Origin: Paracoccus mutanolyticus | GTDB lineage: Bacteria > Pseudomonadota > Alphaproteobacteria > Rhodobacterales > Rhodobacteraceae | DNA length: 64,000 nt | Assembly: GCF_003285265.1 (NCBI RefSeq) | Contig: NZ_CP030239.1 | Location: 3,318,131-3,382,130, forward strand | Direction: 5' to 3' | In this document: positions 20,543 through 30,192 of the stretch, piece after piece | How the letters are laid out: each line of letters begins with the position of its first letter | How positions within the stretch are numbered: the stretch's first letter is position 1 | The notes under the pieces: generated by a model | What the model saw: the letters and a program-made list of their open reading frames with translations, nothing else | Told to the model about the DNA's origin: nothing | The model's database searches: none | Position numbers and translations under genes: made by a program

Positions 20543-20779
20543 ATGAGCCTGAGCCGGGATCAAGTGATCGACCATCTGCACCGGGAACTGAACATCGAGG
20601 ACCCGATCGACGGGGAAACCGAGCTTTTCTCCAGCGGGCTGCTGGACTCGGTGTCGATGGTCGGCCTGATCACATTCATCGAGGAACAGACCGGGTCCAC
20701 CATCGCCCCCGGCGACGTGACGCTGGAAAATTTCGACACCGTGGACCGGATCGTGGCCTATGTCGCCAGCCTTGGCTGA
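20543..20779 (+). CDS. Acyl carrier protein
   Basis: This small acidic 78-residue helical protein has the phosphopantetheine site in SGLLDSVSMVG (Ser36), where the usual DSL is DSV. The rest is typical of dedicated carrier proteins that serve a single ligase rather than fatty acid synthase (FIEEQTGSTIAPGDVTLENF). It follows the AMP-ligase by 21 bp and overlaps the PLP decarboxylase by 20 bp. All three are probably made together and work on the same tethered substrate. Confidence 0.9.
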   Translation: MSLSRDQVIDHLHRELNIEDPIDGETELFSSGLLDSVSMVGLITFIEEQTGSTIAPGDVTLENFDTVDRIVAYVASLG

Positions 20780-21989
20780 TCCCGACCGCCATCTGGCCGC
20801 GGCCGCCGACCGTTTCGGCACGCCCGCCTATGTCTATTTCACCGATGTGATCGAGACGCGGCTGGCCGGGCTGCGCGCCGCCCTGGGCCGCTGGTTCGCG
20901 GTCAGCTATGCCGTGAAAAGCAACCCGAACCCCGCCCTGCTGGACTGGATGCGGGACCGGCTGGATTACCTGGACATCTCGTCGGGCGGGGAATTCGGCC
21001 TGGCACGGCAGGCGGGCTGGGATCCGGCGCTGGTCAGCTTCACCGGCCCCGCCAAGCGCGAGGCCGAGCTGACGCACCGTCATCCAGGCGGGTCTGGGCG
21101 AACTGGTCGTCGAAAGCCTGCGCGAGGCGCGGCTTGCCGATGCCATCGCGGCCAACTGGGGCTGGTCCAGCCCATCCTGATCCGCATCGCCCCCGACCGC
21201 GTGCCCAAGGGCTTTGGCGATCAGATGGCGGGCCGGCCCAGCCCCTTCGGCATCGACATCGAGGACGCGGCCGAGATCCTGCCCCGGATCGCCGCCCTTC
21301 CCCATCTGCGCATCGCGGGCCTGCACATCTACTCGGGCACGCAAAGCCTGAAGCCGCAGGCGATTTGCGAAAACTGGTCCATTTTCATGGCCGTCTTCGC
21401 AGAGCTTTGCGACGCGATGGGGCTTTCACCCGAAAAGCTGGTCTTCGGCTCTGGGCTGGGGATCCCCTATCACCCAGGCGATGCCGCGCTGGACCTTGAG
21501 CAGATCGCGGCCGAGATCGGGCCCGAACTGGACGGGTTCCAGGCCCGTTTCCCGTCCACGCGGCTGATCCTGGAACTGGGACGCTATCTGGTCGGACCGG
21601 CGGGCTATTTCGTGACCCGCGTGGTCTCGGTCAAGCAATCCCGCGGCAGCCGCATCGCGATCTGCGACGGCGGGCTGAACGGGAACCTGGCGGCCTCGGG
21701 CAATTTCGGCATGGTGCTGCGGCGGAACTATGTCATGCACCGCGTCGGCGACCCCGGTGACCGCGCCGAGGAAAAGCAGGACATCTCGGGGCCGCTCTGC
21801 ACCTCGATCGACAAGCTCGGCGGCGGGGTCCTGCTGCCGCGGCTGGACGAAGGCGACCTGCTGGCGATCCATGCGGGGGGCGCGTATGGACCGACGGCCA
21901 GTCCGCTGCATTTCATCAGCCATCCCCTGCCGGCCGAGGTGCTGGTGACCGGCGGGCAGCTGCGCGACGTGACCCGCATCCGGGGCTGA
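20760..21989 (+). CDS. PLP-dependent decarboxylase, diaminopimelate/ornithine decarboxylase fold, exosortase A-associated type
   Basis: About 409 residues with fold type III motifs: FAVSYAVKSNPNPALL with the Schiff-base Lys, DISSGGEFGLARQAG, GLHIYSGTQSL, FGSGLGIPYHPGD, ELGRYLVGPAGYF and CDGGLNGN. Codons for roughly residues 105-135 (21075-21165) are out of frame between compensating indels; the other frame there reads IQAGLGELVVESLREARLAD, the expected helix. The enzyme probably decarboxylates an amino acid, either free or bound to the adjacent carrier protein. It ends the locus; an extragenic repeat follows at 22032. Confidence 0.85.
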   Translation: MSPALADPDRHLAAAADRFGTPAYVYFTDVIETRLAGLRAALGRWFAVSYAVKSNPNPALLDWMRDRLDYLDISSGGEFGLARQAGWDPALVSFTGPAKREAELTHRHPGGSGRTGRRKPARGAACRCHRGQLGLVQPILIRIAPDRVPKGFGDQMAGRPSPFGIDIEDAAEILPRIAALPHLRIAGLHIYSGTQSLKPQAICENWSIFMAVFAELCDAMGLSPEKLVFGSGLGIPYHPGDAALDLEQIAAEIGPELDGFQARFPSTRLILELGRYLVGPAGYFVTRVVSVKQSRGSRIAICDGGLNGNLAASGNFGMVLRRNYVMHRVGDPGDRAEEKQDISGPLCTSIDKLGGGVLLPRLDEGDLLAIHAGGAYGPTASPLHFISHPLPAEVLVTGGQLRDVTRIRG

Positions 21990-22031
21990 CCGGGCCCGAC
22001 CGGCGGCGGGGTCGCGGGTGGCGACGCCGGT

Positions 22032-22060
22032 GCCTCCGGCGGGGATATTTGAACACGAAG
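22032..22060. repeat. ATATTT-family extragenic repeat
   Basis: GCCTCCGGCGGGGATATTTGAACACGAAG is the inverted form of the elements at 6460, 42747 and 55364. It lies 43 bp after the decarboxylase stop, where it may mark the end of that transcript. The rest of the 249-bp gap before mrpA shows no gene. It includes a short AT-rich stretch (GATAAAATAATTG at about 22121) that could hold the mrp promoter. Confidence 0.6.
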
Positions 22061-22238
22061 GACGCCAGGGGGCCGCGCCATCCGGCCGATGGTGTGCGGT
22101 ACGGCGCGCGCGGCCGATGGCGTGATAAAATAATTGTAGGTCGGTGCAGAAACACGTCTTTTTCGTGCCGCTCGCGGTTGTCATTTCCCGGTCCTCGCCT
22201 CTATGGTGGGGCGTAATCCAGAACTGGCGAAGGATCCG

Positions 22239-25118
22239 ATGGTCGAACAGAACCTGTTGCTCTTGCTTGTTCTGACACCATTCGTTTCGGCGGCGCTTGC
22301 CGCCACGCTTCCCGTAGGATCACGCAACGCCGAGACCTGGCTGGCCGGGCTGACCATGGTCATCGCGCTGGCGATCCTGGCCGTGCTTTTCCCGGCGGTG
22401 GCCGAGGGCGGGCGGATCATCGGCACCTTCGACTGGGCCAGCAGCATCGGGCTGGACCTGACCTTCCGCATCGACGGATTTGCCTGGCTGTTCATGGTGC
22501 TGGTCGCGGGAATCGGGCTGCTGGTGATCCTTTACGCGCGTTACTACATGGCGCCCGAGGACCCGGTGCCGCGGCTTTATTCCTGCCTGCTGGCCTTTGC
22601 GGGGGCGATGTCGGGGCTGGTCCTGTCGGGCAACATCATCGTGCTGGTGGTCTTCTGGGAGTTGACCAGCATCGTGTCCTTCCTGCTGATCGGCTACTGG
22701 TTCCAGCGCCAGGACGCGCGCGACGGCGCCAAGATGGCGCTGGTGGTGACGGCGACCGGCGGGCTGTGCCTGATGGTCGCGATGATCCTGATCGGGCAGA
22801 TCGTCGGCAGCTACCAGCTGGATGACGTGCTGGCGGCGGGCGGGCGGATCACCAGCCATCCGCTTTATCCGGTGGTGCTGGGCCTGTTCCTGCTGGGGGC
22901 CTTTACCAAATCGGCGCAGTTCCCGTTCCACTTCTGGTTGCCGAATGCGATGGCCGCGCCGACGCCGGTGTCGTCCTATCTGCATTCGGCGACCATGGTG
23001 AAGGCCGGCGTCTTCATCCTGCTGCGGTTCCAGCCTGCCCTGGGCGGGACCGAGCTGTGGTTCCAGGTCGTGACCGGCGCGGGTCTGATCACCCTGCTGC
23101 TGGGCGCGCTGGTGGCGCTGTTCAAGCACGATCTCAAGGGCTTGCTGGCCTATTCCACGATCAGCCACCTGGGTCTGATCACGGCCCTGGCGGGGATCGG
23201 CACCCCCCTGGCTCTGATCGCCGCGATCTTTCACATCGTGAACCATGCCGTCTTCAAGGCCTCGCTGTTCATGGCCGCCGGCATCATCGACCACGAGACC
23301 GGGACCCGCGACATGCGCCGGCTGTCGGGCCTGGCCCGCGCCATGCCGGTGACCGCGACCCTGGCCATCATCGCCTCGGCCGCGATGGCGGGGGTGCCGC
23401 TGCTGAACGGGTTCCTGTCCAAGGAGATGTTCTTCGAGGCCACCTATGTCTGGAACAACGGCAGCCCCCTGGACAATGCCGCGCCCTATGTCGCGGTGGT
23501 GGCGGGCGCGCTGAGCGCGGCCTATTCGCTGCGCTTCATCGTCACCGTGTTCTTCGGTCCCGAGGCCCGCGACCTGCCGCATGAGCCGCACGAGCCGCCG
23601 GTCCTGATGCGCCTGCCGGTCGCGCTGCTGGTCGCCATCTGCCTGGCCGTGGGCATCGCGCCGCAGGCGATGCTGGGCGGCTGGCTGGAAAGCGCGGCCA
23701 TCGCCATCCTCGGCCCCGAGCTTCCGCATTTCAGCCTGAAGATCTGGCACGGCGTGAACCCCGCCCTGATCATGAGCCTGATCGCCATGACGCTCGGCGG
23801 GCTGATCTATCTGCTGCCGCGCCGCTGGATCGACGGCGGCGAGGAAGGCCCCTGGCTGATGCGCGCCCTGAACTTTGGCGCGGCCTTCGACTGGGCGCTG
23901 CATATGGTCGGCAAGCGGCTGCCGCAGGCCGGCATGCGCTATGTCTCGGCGCCGGGATTGCAGGCGCAACTGCGGGTGATGGTCCTGATGGGCATGGCCG
24001 CCGCCTGGTTCGCCACCGGGCCGCTGGACTGGAACATCCCGTTGCCCGCGATCACCTCGCGCGAGGTGGTGTTCGCCCTTATGTGGCTGATCGGCGGCGC
24101 CTGCGCCCTTGGCGCCGCCTGGCAGGCGAAGTACCACCGCTTTGCCGCATTGATCCTGATGGGTGCGGCGGGGCTTGTAACCTGCGCGACCTTCGTCTGG
24201 CTATCGGCGCCGGACCTTGCCGTGACCCAGCTGCTGGTCGAGATCGCGACCACCGCGCTTCTGCTGCTGGGCCTGCGCTGGCTGCCCAAGCGCGACGAGG
24301 AAATCGTTGGCGACAACAATTTCCGGCCCCGGCTGCGGCGGTTCCGCGACCTGCTGATTGCGCTGGCCTGCGGGCTGGGGATGACCGCGATCGCGCTGGC
24401 CGTGCTGCTGACCAAGCCGGGGACCTCGGTCGGCGACTGGTTCCTGCGCCATTCCTATGCCGAAGGCGGCGGAACCAACGTCGTCAACGTGATCCTGGTC
24501 GACTTCCGGGCTTTCGACACCTTCGGGGAAATCACCGTTCTCGCCATCGTCGGGCTGACGGTCTATGCGCTGCTGCGCCGCTTCCGCCCCGCCCCCGAAA
24601 GCGTCGAGCGGCCGCGTCCCCAGCTCGAGGCCGAGGAGCAGGCGCTGGAGGCCTATCTGTTCGTCCCCGCAGTTCTGATGCAGTGGATGTTCGCCCCCAT
24701 CATCGCCCTGGCGGCCTATCTGTTCTTCCGCGGCCACGACCTGCCGGGCGGCGGCTTTGCGGCCGGGGTGACGCTGGCCATCGGGCTGCTGCTGCAATAT
24801 GTCGCAACCAACGTCCGCTGGGTCGAGGCGCGGCTGACGGTCCTGCCCGTGCGCTGGATGGGGACCGGCCTGTGCATCGCGGCGGCCGTGGGCGCGGGCT
24901 CCTGGATCTTCGGGATGCCCTTCCTGACCACGCATTACCAGTATCTGGACCTGCCGCTGGTGGGCAAGGTTCCGGCATCGACCGCGATGCTGTTCGACCT
25001 GGGGGTGTTCTCGCTGGTGGTGGGGGCGATCGTGCTGATGCTGATCGCCATCGCCCACCAAAGCCTGCGCGTCGCCCCGCGCCCGCGCCAGGCCGACGCT
25101 GACGAGGAGAAAGCCTGA
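22239..25118 (+). CDS. mrpA: Na+(K+)/H+ antiporter subunit A, fused A-B form
   Basis: The 959-residue polytopic protein is the large NuoL-like subunit of the Mrp antiporter. GGAGCGAAGGA-type spacing favours ATG 22239 (an AAGGA lies just upstream) over 22203. Visible are WELTSIVSFLLIGYW with the conserved Glu, the FTKSAQFPFHFWLPNAM loop, KHDLKGLLAYSTISHLG and HIVNHAVFKASLFM. After about residue 800 comes an MrpB-like domain (FFRGHDLPGGGFAAG), as in group 2 mrp operons, which lack a separate mrpB. It works with C-G to exchange protons for Na+ or K+ and so maintain pH and salt homeostasis. It overlaps mrpC by 1 bp. Confidence 0.95.
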   Translation: MVEQNLLLLLVLTPFVSAALAATLPVGSRNAETWLAGLTMVIALAILAVLFPAVAEGGRIIGTFDWASSIGLDLTFRIDGFAWLFMVLVAGIGLLVILYARYYMAPEDPVPRLYSCLLAFAGAMSGLVLSGNIIVLVVFWELTSIVSFLLIGYWFQRQDARDGAKMALVVTATGGLCLMVAMILIGQIVGSYQLDDVLAAGGRITSHPLYPVVLGLFLLGAFTKSAQFPFHFWLPNAMAAPTPVSSYLHSATMVKAGVFILLRFQPALGGTELWFQVVTGAGLITLLLGALVALFKHDLKGLLAYSTISHLGLITALAGIGTPLALIAAIFHIVNHAVFKASLFMAAGIIDHETGTRDMRRLSGLARAMPVTATLAIIASAAMAGVPLLNGFLSKEMFFEATYVWNNGSPLDNAAPYVAVVAGALSAAYSLRFIVTVFFGPEARDLPHEPHEPPVLMRLPVALLVAICLAVGIAPQAMLGGWLESAAIAILGPELPHFSLKIWHGVNPALIMSLIAMTLGGLIYLLPRRWIDGGEEGPWLMRALNFGAAFDWALHMVGKRLPQAGMRYVSAPGLQAQLRVMVLMGMAAAWFATGPLDWNIPLPAITSREVVFALMWLIGGACALGAAWQAKYHRFAALILMGAAGLVTCATFVWLSAPDLAVTQLLVEIATTALLLLGLRWLPKRDEEIVGDNNFRPRLRRFRDLLIALACGLGMTAIALAVLLTKPGTSVGDWFLRHSYAEGGGTNVVNVILVDFRAFDTFGEITVLAIVGLTVYALLRRFRPAPESVERPRPQLEAEEQALEAYLFVPAVLMQWMFAPIIALAAYLFFRGHDLPGGGFAAGVTLAIGLLLQYVATNVRWVEARLTVLPVRWMGTGLCIAAAVGAGSWIFGMPFLTTHYQYLDLPLVGKVPASTAMLFDLGVFSLVVGAIVLMLIAIAHQSLRVAPRPRQADADEEKA

Positions 25119-25462
25119 TGGAACTGATCCTGGCCCTGGCCATCGGCGTACTGACCGGATCGGGCGTGTGGCTGATCCTGCGGCCCCGGTCCTATCAGGT
25201 GATCGTGGGGCTGTGCCTGCTGGCCTATGGGGTGAACCTGTTCATCTTCTCGATGGGGCGGCTTTACGTCGGCGCGGCGCCGATCATGCCCAAGGGCGGC
25301 TTTGTCGATCCGACGGCCTATGCCGACCCGCTGCCGCAGGCGCTGGTGCTGACCGCCATCGTCATCAGCTTTGCCACCACGGCCCTGTTCCTGGTGGTCA
25401 TGATCGCGTCGCGCGGCATCACCGGCACCGACCATGTCGACGGGCGGGAGCGCAGCCCATGA
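25118..25462 (+). CDS. mrpC: Na+(K+)/H+ antiporter subunit C
   Basis: The 114-residue, three-helix protein is homologous to NuoK. Visible are GSGVWLILRPRSYQVIVGLCLL and, after a loop, DPLPQALVLTAIVISFATTA, which is the MrpC/NuoK signature. It overlaps mrpA by one base (TGATG) and mrpD by four (ATGA), so the operon is translationally coupled. The C-terminus is short and hydrophilic ([13 protein letters not shown]). Confidence 0.94.
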   Translation: MELILALAIGVLTGSGVWLILRPRSYQVIVGLCLLAYGVNLFIFSMGRLYVGAAPIMPKGGFVDPTAYADPLPQALVLTAIVISFATTALFLVVMIASRGITGTDHVDGRERSP

Positions 25463-27161
25463 ATCCCTCTGTCTTGCCCAACCACCTGATCATCGCCCCG
25501 ATCCTGATCCCGCTGGTCGCTGGGGCGATCATGCTGTTCTACAACGACCGCAACCGCCAGACCAAGCTGGTCATGGGGCTGGTCGCGGTGGGGCTGATGT
25601 TCCTGTCATCGGTCGAGCTGATGAGCGACGCCAAGGAACTGGGCGCCGCCGGCGGCGCCATCGTCCAGCTTTACCGCCTGGGCGACTGGCCGGTGCCCAT
25701 CGGCATCGTGCTGGTGCTGGACCGCCTGTCGGCGATGATGGTCATGCTGACCGCGCTGCTGGCCGCGCCCTCGCTGATCTATGCGGCGGCCGGCTGGCAC
25801 GGCAAGGGACAGCACTATCACAGCATGTTCCAGTTCCTGCTGGCGGGCGTCAACGGATCGTTCCTGACGGGCGATCTGTTCAACCTGTTCGTGTTCTTCG
25901 AGGTCATGCTGGCGGCCAGCTACGGGCTGATGCTGCACGGGTCGGGGGCCGCGCGGGTCAAGGCGGGGCTGCAATACATCGCGGTGAACTTGGCGGCCTC
26001 GCTGTTCTTCCTGATCGGGGTGGCGCTGGTCTATGGCACCACCGGCACGCTGAACATGGCCGACATCGGCCGGGCAGTGCGCGAACTGGACGATGTGCCG
26101 CGGCTGCTGTTCCACACCGCGGCCGGGTTCCTGGGCATCGCCTTCCTGGTCAAGGCCGCGATCTGGCCGCTGTGCTTCTGGCTGCCGCCGACCTATGCCT
26201 CCGCCTCGCCGCCTGCGGCCGCGATCATGGCGATCATGACCAAGGTGGGGATCTATGTGATCCTGCGCCTGTCGCTTCTGATCCTGGGGCCGGATGCGGG
26301 CGCCTCGGCGGGCTTCGGCGCGCCGGTCCTGATGATCGGGGGCGTGCTGACCATGACCTTCGGCATGATCGGCATCCTCGGCACGCCCGAACTGGTGCGC
26401 AAGGGCGGCTATCTGGCGATCATCTCGTCAGGGACGGTGCTGGCGGCAGTGGGCTTTGCGCAGGCCGGCGGCGGGGCCGCGCTGCTGGGCGGCGCGCTTT
26501 ACTATCTGATCGGCTCGACCGCCGCCGTCTCGGCGTTTTTCCTGATCGCCGAGCCCGTGTCGCGCGACGACACCGGCTCGGACGAGGGGGCGCCGGACGA
26601 ACCCGAGCCCCTGGCCGAGCGCTGGGAGTGGACGCCGATGGGCCTCGACACGGTCGAGGACACGACCGCCCCGGCCAGCCAGCGCACCGTGTCCTGGCTG
26701 ACCATGGCGATCTGCTTTGCCCTGATCGCCGCCATGCTGGCGGGCCTGCCGCCGATGCCGGGCTTCATCGGCAAGTTCGCGATCCTGCGCGGCGCGGTCG
26801 ACGGCAACATGGCGCTGTCGGGGCACCTGCCCGTGATGCTGTGGATCTATATGGCGGTCCTGATCCTGTCGGGCCTGGGGGCGTTGATCGCGCTGATCCG
26901 CTCCGGGTAACCGTTCTCAAGCGAGCCGAGCGCGTATTGCAACGTCACAATATTTGTTGAGCCGCCAGAGCTGTTCCTCTTGGCATGATCTTGGTCCTGA
27001 CGCTGCGGGCCGACGCGGTGCTGGGCTATACCCGCGCCACCGCCGACCTGCTGCTGGAGCCGGCGATCTATCGCAAGGCCGTGCTCAAGGACGCCTCGCG
27101 CCTGGACGCCGCGCCGGCCCAGAACCATGTGCCCGTCACCGTGCCCGAGGATGCGCAATGA
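25459..27161 (+). CDS. mrpD: Na+(K+)/H+ antiporter subunit D (damaged near the C-terminus)
   Basis: NuoM/NuoN-like antiporter subunit. The intact part runs to the premature TAA at 26908-26910 and includes [13 protein letters not shown] with the conserved Glu, [18 protein letters not shown] and [17 protein letters not shown]. After about 80 bp without recognisable coding, another frame resumes with [21 protein letters not shown] and a tail ending PVTVPEDAQ at 27159-27161, where it overlaps mrpE. The downstream piece fits the normal MrpD C-terminus, so 26905-26985 is a corrupted patch of one gene rather than a true stop. Confidence 0.88.
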
Positions 27162-27646
27162 CCCGGCTGGTTCCCCATCCGCTGATTTCGGCCGCGCTGG
27201 TGCTGATGTGGCTGGTCCTGACCCAGTTCAGCCCCGGGCACCTGGTCCTGGGCACGGTCATCGGTCTGGTCGCGGGATGGGCGGTCCAGCACCTGCACCC
27301 CGCCCGTCCCCGCATCCGGCGCTGGAGCGCGATCCCCCGGCTGATGGCGCTGGTCGCTTGGGATATCCTGCAGTCCAACATCTCGGTGGCGCGCGTCCTG
27401 CTTTTGGGCCCGAACCACCCCAAGTTCCATTCGGGCTTCGTCGAACTGCGGCTGCAGCTGCGCGACCAGAACGCCCTGGCGCTGCTGGCGATCATCCTGA
27501 CCGCGACGCCCGGCACCGCCTGGCTGGAATACGAACAGGAAGGCGGCCGCCTGCTGCTGCATATCCTGGACCTGCGCAGCGAGGAGGAATGGCAGGAACT
27601 GGTCCGCGACCGCTACGAGGCCCTGTTGATGGAGATTTTCGAATGA
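27158..27646 (+). CDS. mrpE: Na+(K+)/H+ antiporter subunit E
   Basis: The 162-residue MrpE has two or three N-terminal membrane segments ([20 protein letters not shown]) followed by a soluble domain. Characteristic wording is [36 protein letters not shown] and [12 protein letters not shown]. It overlaps mrpD by 4 bp and mrpF by 4 bp. MrpE is needed for assembly of the whole antiporter complex in the inner membrane. Confidence 0.94.
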   Translation: MTRLVPHPLISAALVLMWLVLTQFSPGHLVLGTVIGLVAGWAVQHLHPARPRIRRWSAIPRLMALVAWDILQSNISVARVLLLGPNHPKFHSGFVELRLQLRDQNALALLAIILTATPGTAWLEYEQEGGRLLLHILDLRSEEEWQELVRDRYEALLMEIFE

Positions 27647-27924
27647 GCGCCCTGATCCTGGAATACGCGCTGACCTATGCGCAGATCGCCATGGTCCTGG
27701 CCCTGGGGCTCGCGTGCTGGCGGATGCTGCGGGGGCCGCGCGCGCAGGACCGGGTGCTGGGGCTCGACACGATGTATTTCGACGCGATGCTGCTGTTTCT
27801 GCTGATCGGCATGGGCAATGGCAACGTGTTCTTCTTTGAAGGGGCGCTGGTGATCGCGGTCCTGGGCTTTGTCACCACGGTCTGCGCGGCCAAGTTCCTG
27901 ATGCGCGGCGAGGTGATCGAATGA
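27643..27924 (+). CDS. mrpF: Na+(K+)/H+ antiporter subunit F
   Basis: This 93-residue protein has three membrane segments. The MrpF signature is [23 protein letters not shown], with the conserved Asp between helices 1 and 2, and then [19 protein letters not shown]. It overlaps mrpE by 4 bp and mrpG by 4 bp, and the frame is clean. Confidence 0.94.
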   Translation: MSALILEYALTYAQIAMVLALGLACWRMLRGPRAQDRVLGLDTMYFDAMLLFLLIGMGNGNVFFFEGALVIAVLGFVTTVCAAKFLMRGEVIE

Positions 27925-28403
27925 GGCATCTGGACCAGCTGCCGCCCACGGCCGCGCTGATCATCGCGGTCTTCGTCGTCGTCGGCTCGTCCCTGGCGCT
28001 GCTGGGCAGCCTGGGCCTGGTGCGGCTGCGCAGCTTTTACCAGCGGCTGCACGCGCCGACCCTGGCCTACAGCTATGGCGCGTTCCTGATCATCCTGGCC
28101 TCGATGGCGATGTTCTCGCTGCTGGAAAACCGCCCCGTCCTGCACGAGATCATCATCGGGGTGTTCCTGCTGATCACCACGCCCATCACCCTGCTGATGC
28201 TGGGCCGCGCGGCGCTGCGGCGCGACAGGGACGCCAAGCTGGGCCATGACGAACAGGTCCCGCCCCGCGTCGCGCCCGAGGATCGCGCGACGGAACCCGC
28301 CCGCGACCTGTCCCACCTGGGCGAGGACGTGCCCGAGGGAGGCGTCCTGGCCCCGCCGGGACAGGCCGAGCCCGAGCCCAGAACCGGGGAACGCAGCCCC
28401 TAA
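27921..28403 (+). CDS. mrpG: Na+(K+)/H+ antiporter subunit G
   Basis: The 160-residue protein has three membrane segments; the family motif is [20 protein letters not shown] followed by [20 protein letters not shown]. The C-terminal 50 residues are a long hydrophilic extension rich in Pro, Glu and Asp, as is common in proteobacterial MrpG. It ends the mrp operon. Its TAA overlaps the aroB stop on the other strand by 3 bp, so there is no room for a separate terminator. Confidence 0.93.
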   Translation: MRHLDQLPPTAALIIAVFVVVGSSLALLGSLGLVRLRSFYQRLHAPTLAYSYGAFLIILASMAMFSLLENRPVLHEIIIGVFLLITTPITLLMLGRAALRRDRDAKLGHDEQVPPRVAPEDRATEPARDLSHLGEDVPEGGVLAPPGQAEPEPRTGERSP

Positions 28404-29502
28404 AGCCGCGACTGCGCCAGCACCGCGCGCAGGTCGGCCGCGTCCACGGCGTCGGTCACGAAGGACTGCCCGATCCCGCGCGCCAGGATGAAGCGCAGCT
28501 TGCCGTCCTGCACCTTCTTGTCCTGACCCATCAGCGCGATCAGCGCCGCGTCGTCCGGCAGGTCGCCCGGGATCTGGGCGATGCGCGACGGCAGCCCCAT
28601 TGCCACGAAATGGGCCGAGACGCGGGACGGTGCCTCCTGGCTGCAAAGCCCCATCCGGGCCGAAAGCTCGAAGGCCAGGGTGCATCCGACGGCCACCCCC
28701 GCGCCACTGCAGCAGGCGGTCGGAATAGCCGGTGCGGATTCCGCGCATGGCCGAAGGGTGGCCCAGGTCTGCAGCGCTCGTTCGGCATGCTCGGTTTCGT
28801 CGGCTGGACGATCCCCGCCTTCATCGCGACCGAATGGTGCACGGCGTGCTGCAGGGCCGCCGGGTCGCGGGACAGCGTAGGACCGGCCGCTTCCAGCCAG
28901 TCGAAGAACGACTCGTCGCCCAGAAGGCCGTATTTGGCGACTTCGCCATAGCCGGCGCGGAAATCGCGGGGCGACAGCGTGGCCAGCACGTCGATGTCGG
29001 CCAGAACCAGCGCGGGCTGGTGAAAGGCGCCGATCAGGTTCTTGCCCTGCGGGCTGTTGATGCCGGTCTTGCCACCGACGGAACTGTCCACCTGCGCCAG
29101 CAGCGAGGTCGGAATCTGGACGAAGCGCACCCCGCGCCGCAGGATCGCGGCGGCAAAGCCCGCCAGATCCCCGATGACGCCGCCGCCAAGCGCGATGACC
29201 AGATCCTTGCGCTCGATCCGCTGGGCGATCAGCCACTCCACCGCCTCGCCCAAGTGGGACCAGGACTTGGTGGCCTCGCCGGCCGGCAGGATCAGGGCAG
29301 GCGCCTCGATCCCTTCGGCGCGCAGCGCCTCTTGCAGGCGCGGCAGGTGCCGTTCGGCCACGGTGCGGTCGGTCAGGATCGCGACGCGGCGGCGGCCGGC
29401 CAGCGCCAGGACCTCGGCCCCGGCGCGGTCCAGAAGGCCCTGGCCGATCCGCACGTCATAGGAACGCGCGCCCAGGTCGACTCGCACGGTCTGGATGGTC
29501 AT
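28400..29502 (-). CDS. aroB: 3-dehydroquinate synthase (frameshifted)
   Basis: AroB catalyses the second step of the shikimate pathway. The first 240 residues are intact: [46 protein letters not shown] (NAD site), [21 protein letters not shown] and [13 protein letters not shown]. Between about 28690 and 28800 three frames alternate. Fragments [17 protein letters not shown] and GVAVGC show that the zinc-site region (normally NLGHTFGHA) is there but broken by several indels. The last frame runs from [13 protein letters not shown] to AVLAQSRL. aroB overlaps aroK by 4 bp, forming the usual aroKB pair. Confidence 0.9.
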
Positions 29503-30035
29503 TTCGTCTCCAGGATAGGGGGCTGGCGGGCGCCGATGGCGTCGATGACGCGGGTCGCGGTATCCTCGACCGTGTCGCCGCGCACGGCGGGGACGCGGAC
29601 ATCGGCCAGTGCATAGACCGGCGCGCGTTCGCGCAGCAGCCGGTCCAGCGTGCCACGCGGGTCGGGGGTTTGCAGCAGCGGTCGGGTCGGCCGGTTGCGG
29701 ACGCGGTGCCACAGCGTTTCCAGGTCGCAATCCAGCCAGACCGAGATGCCGTGCTGGGTGATGCGCTGGCGGTTCATCTCGCGCATCCACGACCCGCCGC
29801 CGGTCGAGACGATGCTGTCGCCCCCGGCCAGCACGCGCGACAGCACCTCTGATTCGCGGGCGCGAAAGAAATCCTCGCCGTCGCGGGCGAATATCTCGGG
29901 GATGGTCATGGCGGCGGCGCGCTCGATCTCGGCGTCGGTGTCCCAGAACGGACGGCCCAGGCGCCGGGAAAGCTCGGCCCCGATGGCGGTCTTGCCCGCC
30001 CCCATCATTCCGACCAGCACGATATTGCGGCGCAT
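29499..30035 (-). CDS. aroK: Shikimate kinase
   Basis: The 178-residue P-loop kinase phosphorylates shikimate. GMMGAGKT (residues 9-16) is Walker A, DTDAEIER binds shikimate, [12 protein letters not shown] and STGGGSWM are the substrate and Walker B-type regions, and RPTRPLLQ lies in the lid. It starts at ATG 30035; the next ATG-containing extension upstream has no family similarity. The stop overlaps the aroB start (ATGA). Confidence 0.94.
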   Translation of the reverse strand: MRRNIVLVGMMGAGKTAIGAELSRRLGRPFWDTDAEIERAAAMTIPEIFARDGEDFFRARESEVLSRVLAGGDSIVSTGGGSWMREMNRQRITQHGISVWLDCDLETLWHRVRNRPTRPLLQTPDPRGTLDRLLRERAPVYALADVRVPAVRGDTVEDTATRVIDAIGARQPPILETK

Positions 30036-30192
30036 CACCCCCCCGTTGTCCGAACTGCCTGCCCGGCGGGCCGCACAGGCAAATATTGGTGGCACTGAAT
30101 GGCGTGATCTTTCGGGAAATGCCATATATATTTCGCGCGAGCCGGCGTCAGACCGGCAGCGGAATGCTGGAACGAGGCTGAAAGGACAGGCA

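Noticed and set aside
16043..21989. Complete exosortase A / PEP-CTERM system
   Set aside because: Only the ligase, carrier and decarboxylase types match; no exosortase, PEP-CTERM substrate, PEP-CTERM sensor or chain-length protein is seen in the window.
26954..27161. Separate small gene between mrpD and mrpE
   Set aside because: The segment [17 protein letters not shown] to the stop is the normal C-terminus of MrpD, so it belongs to the damaged mrpD.
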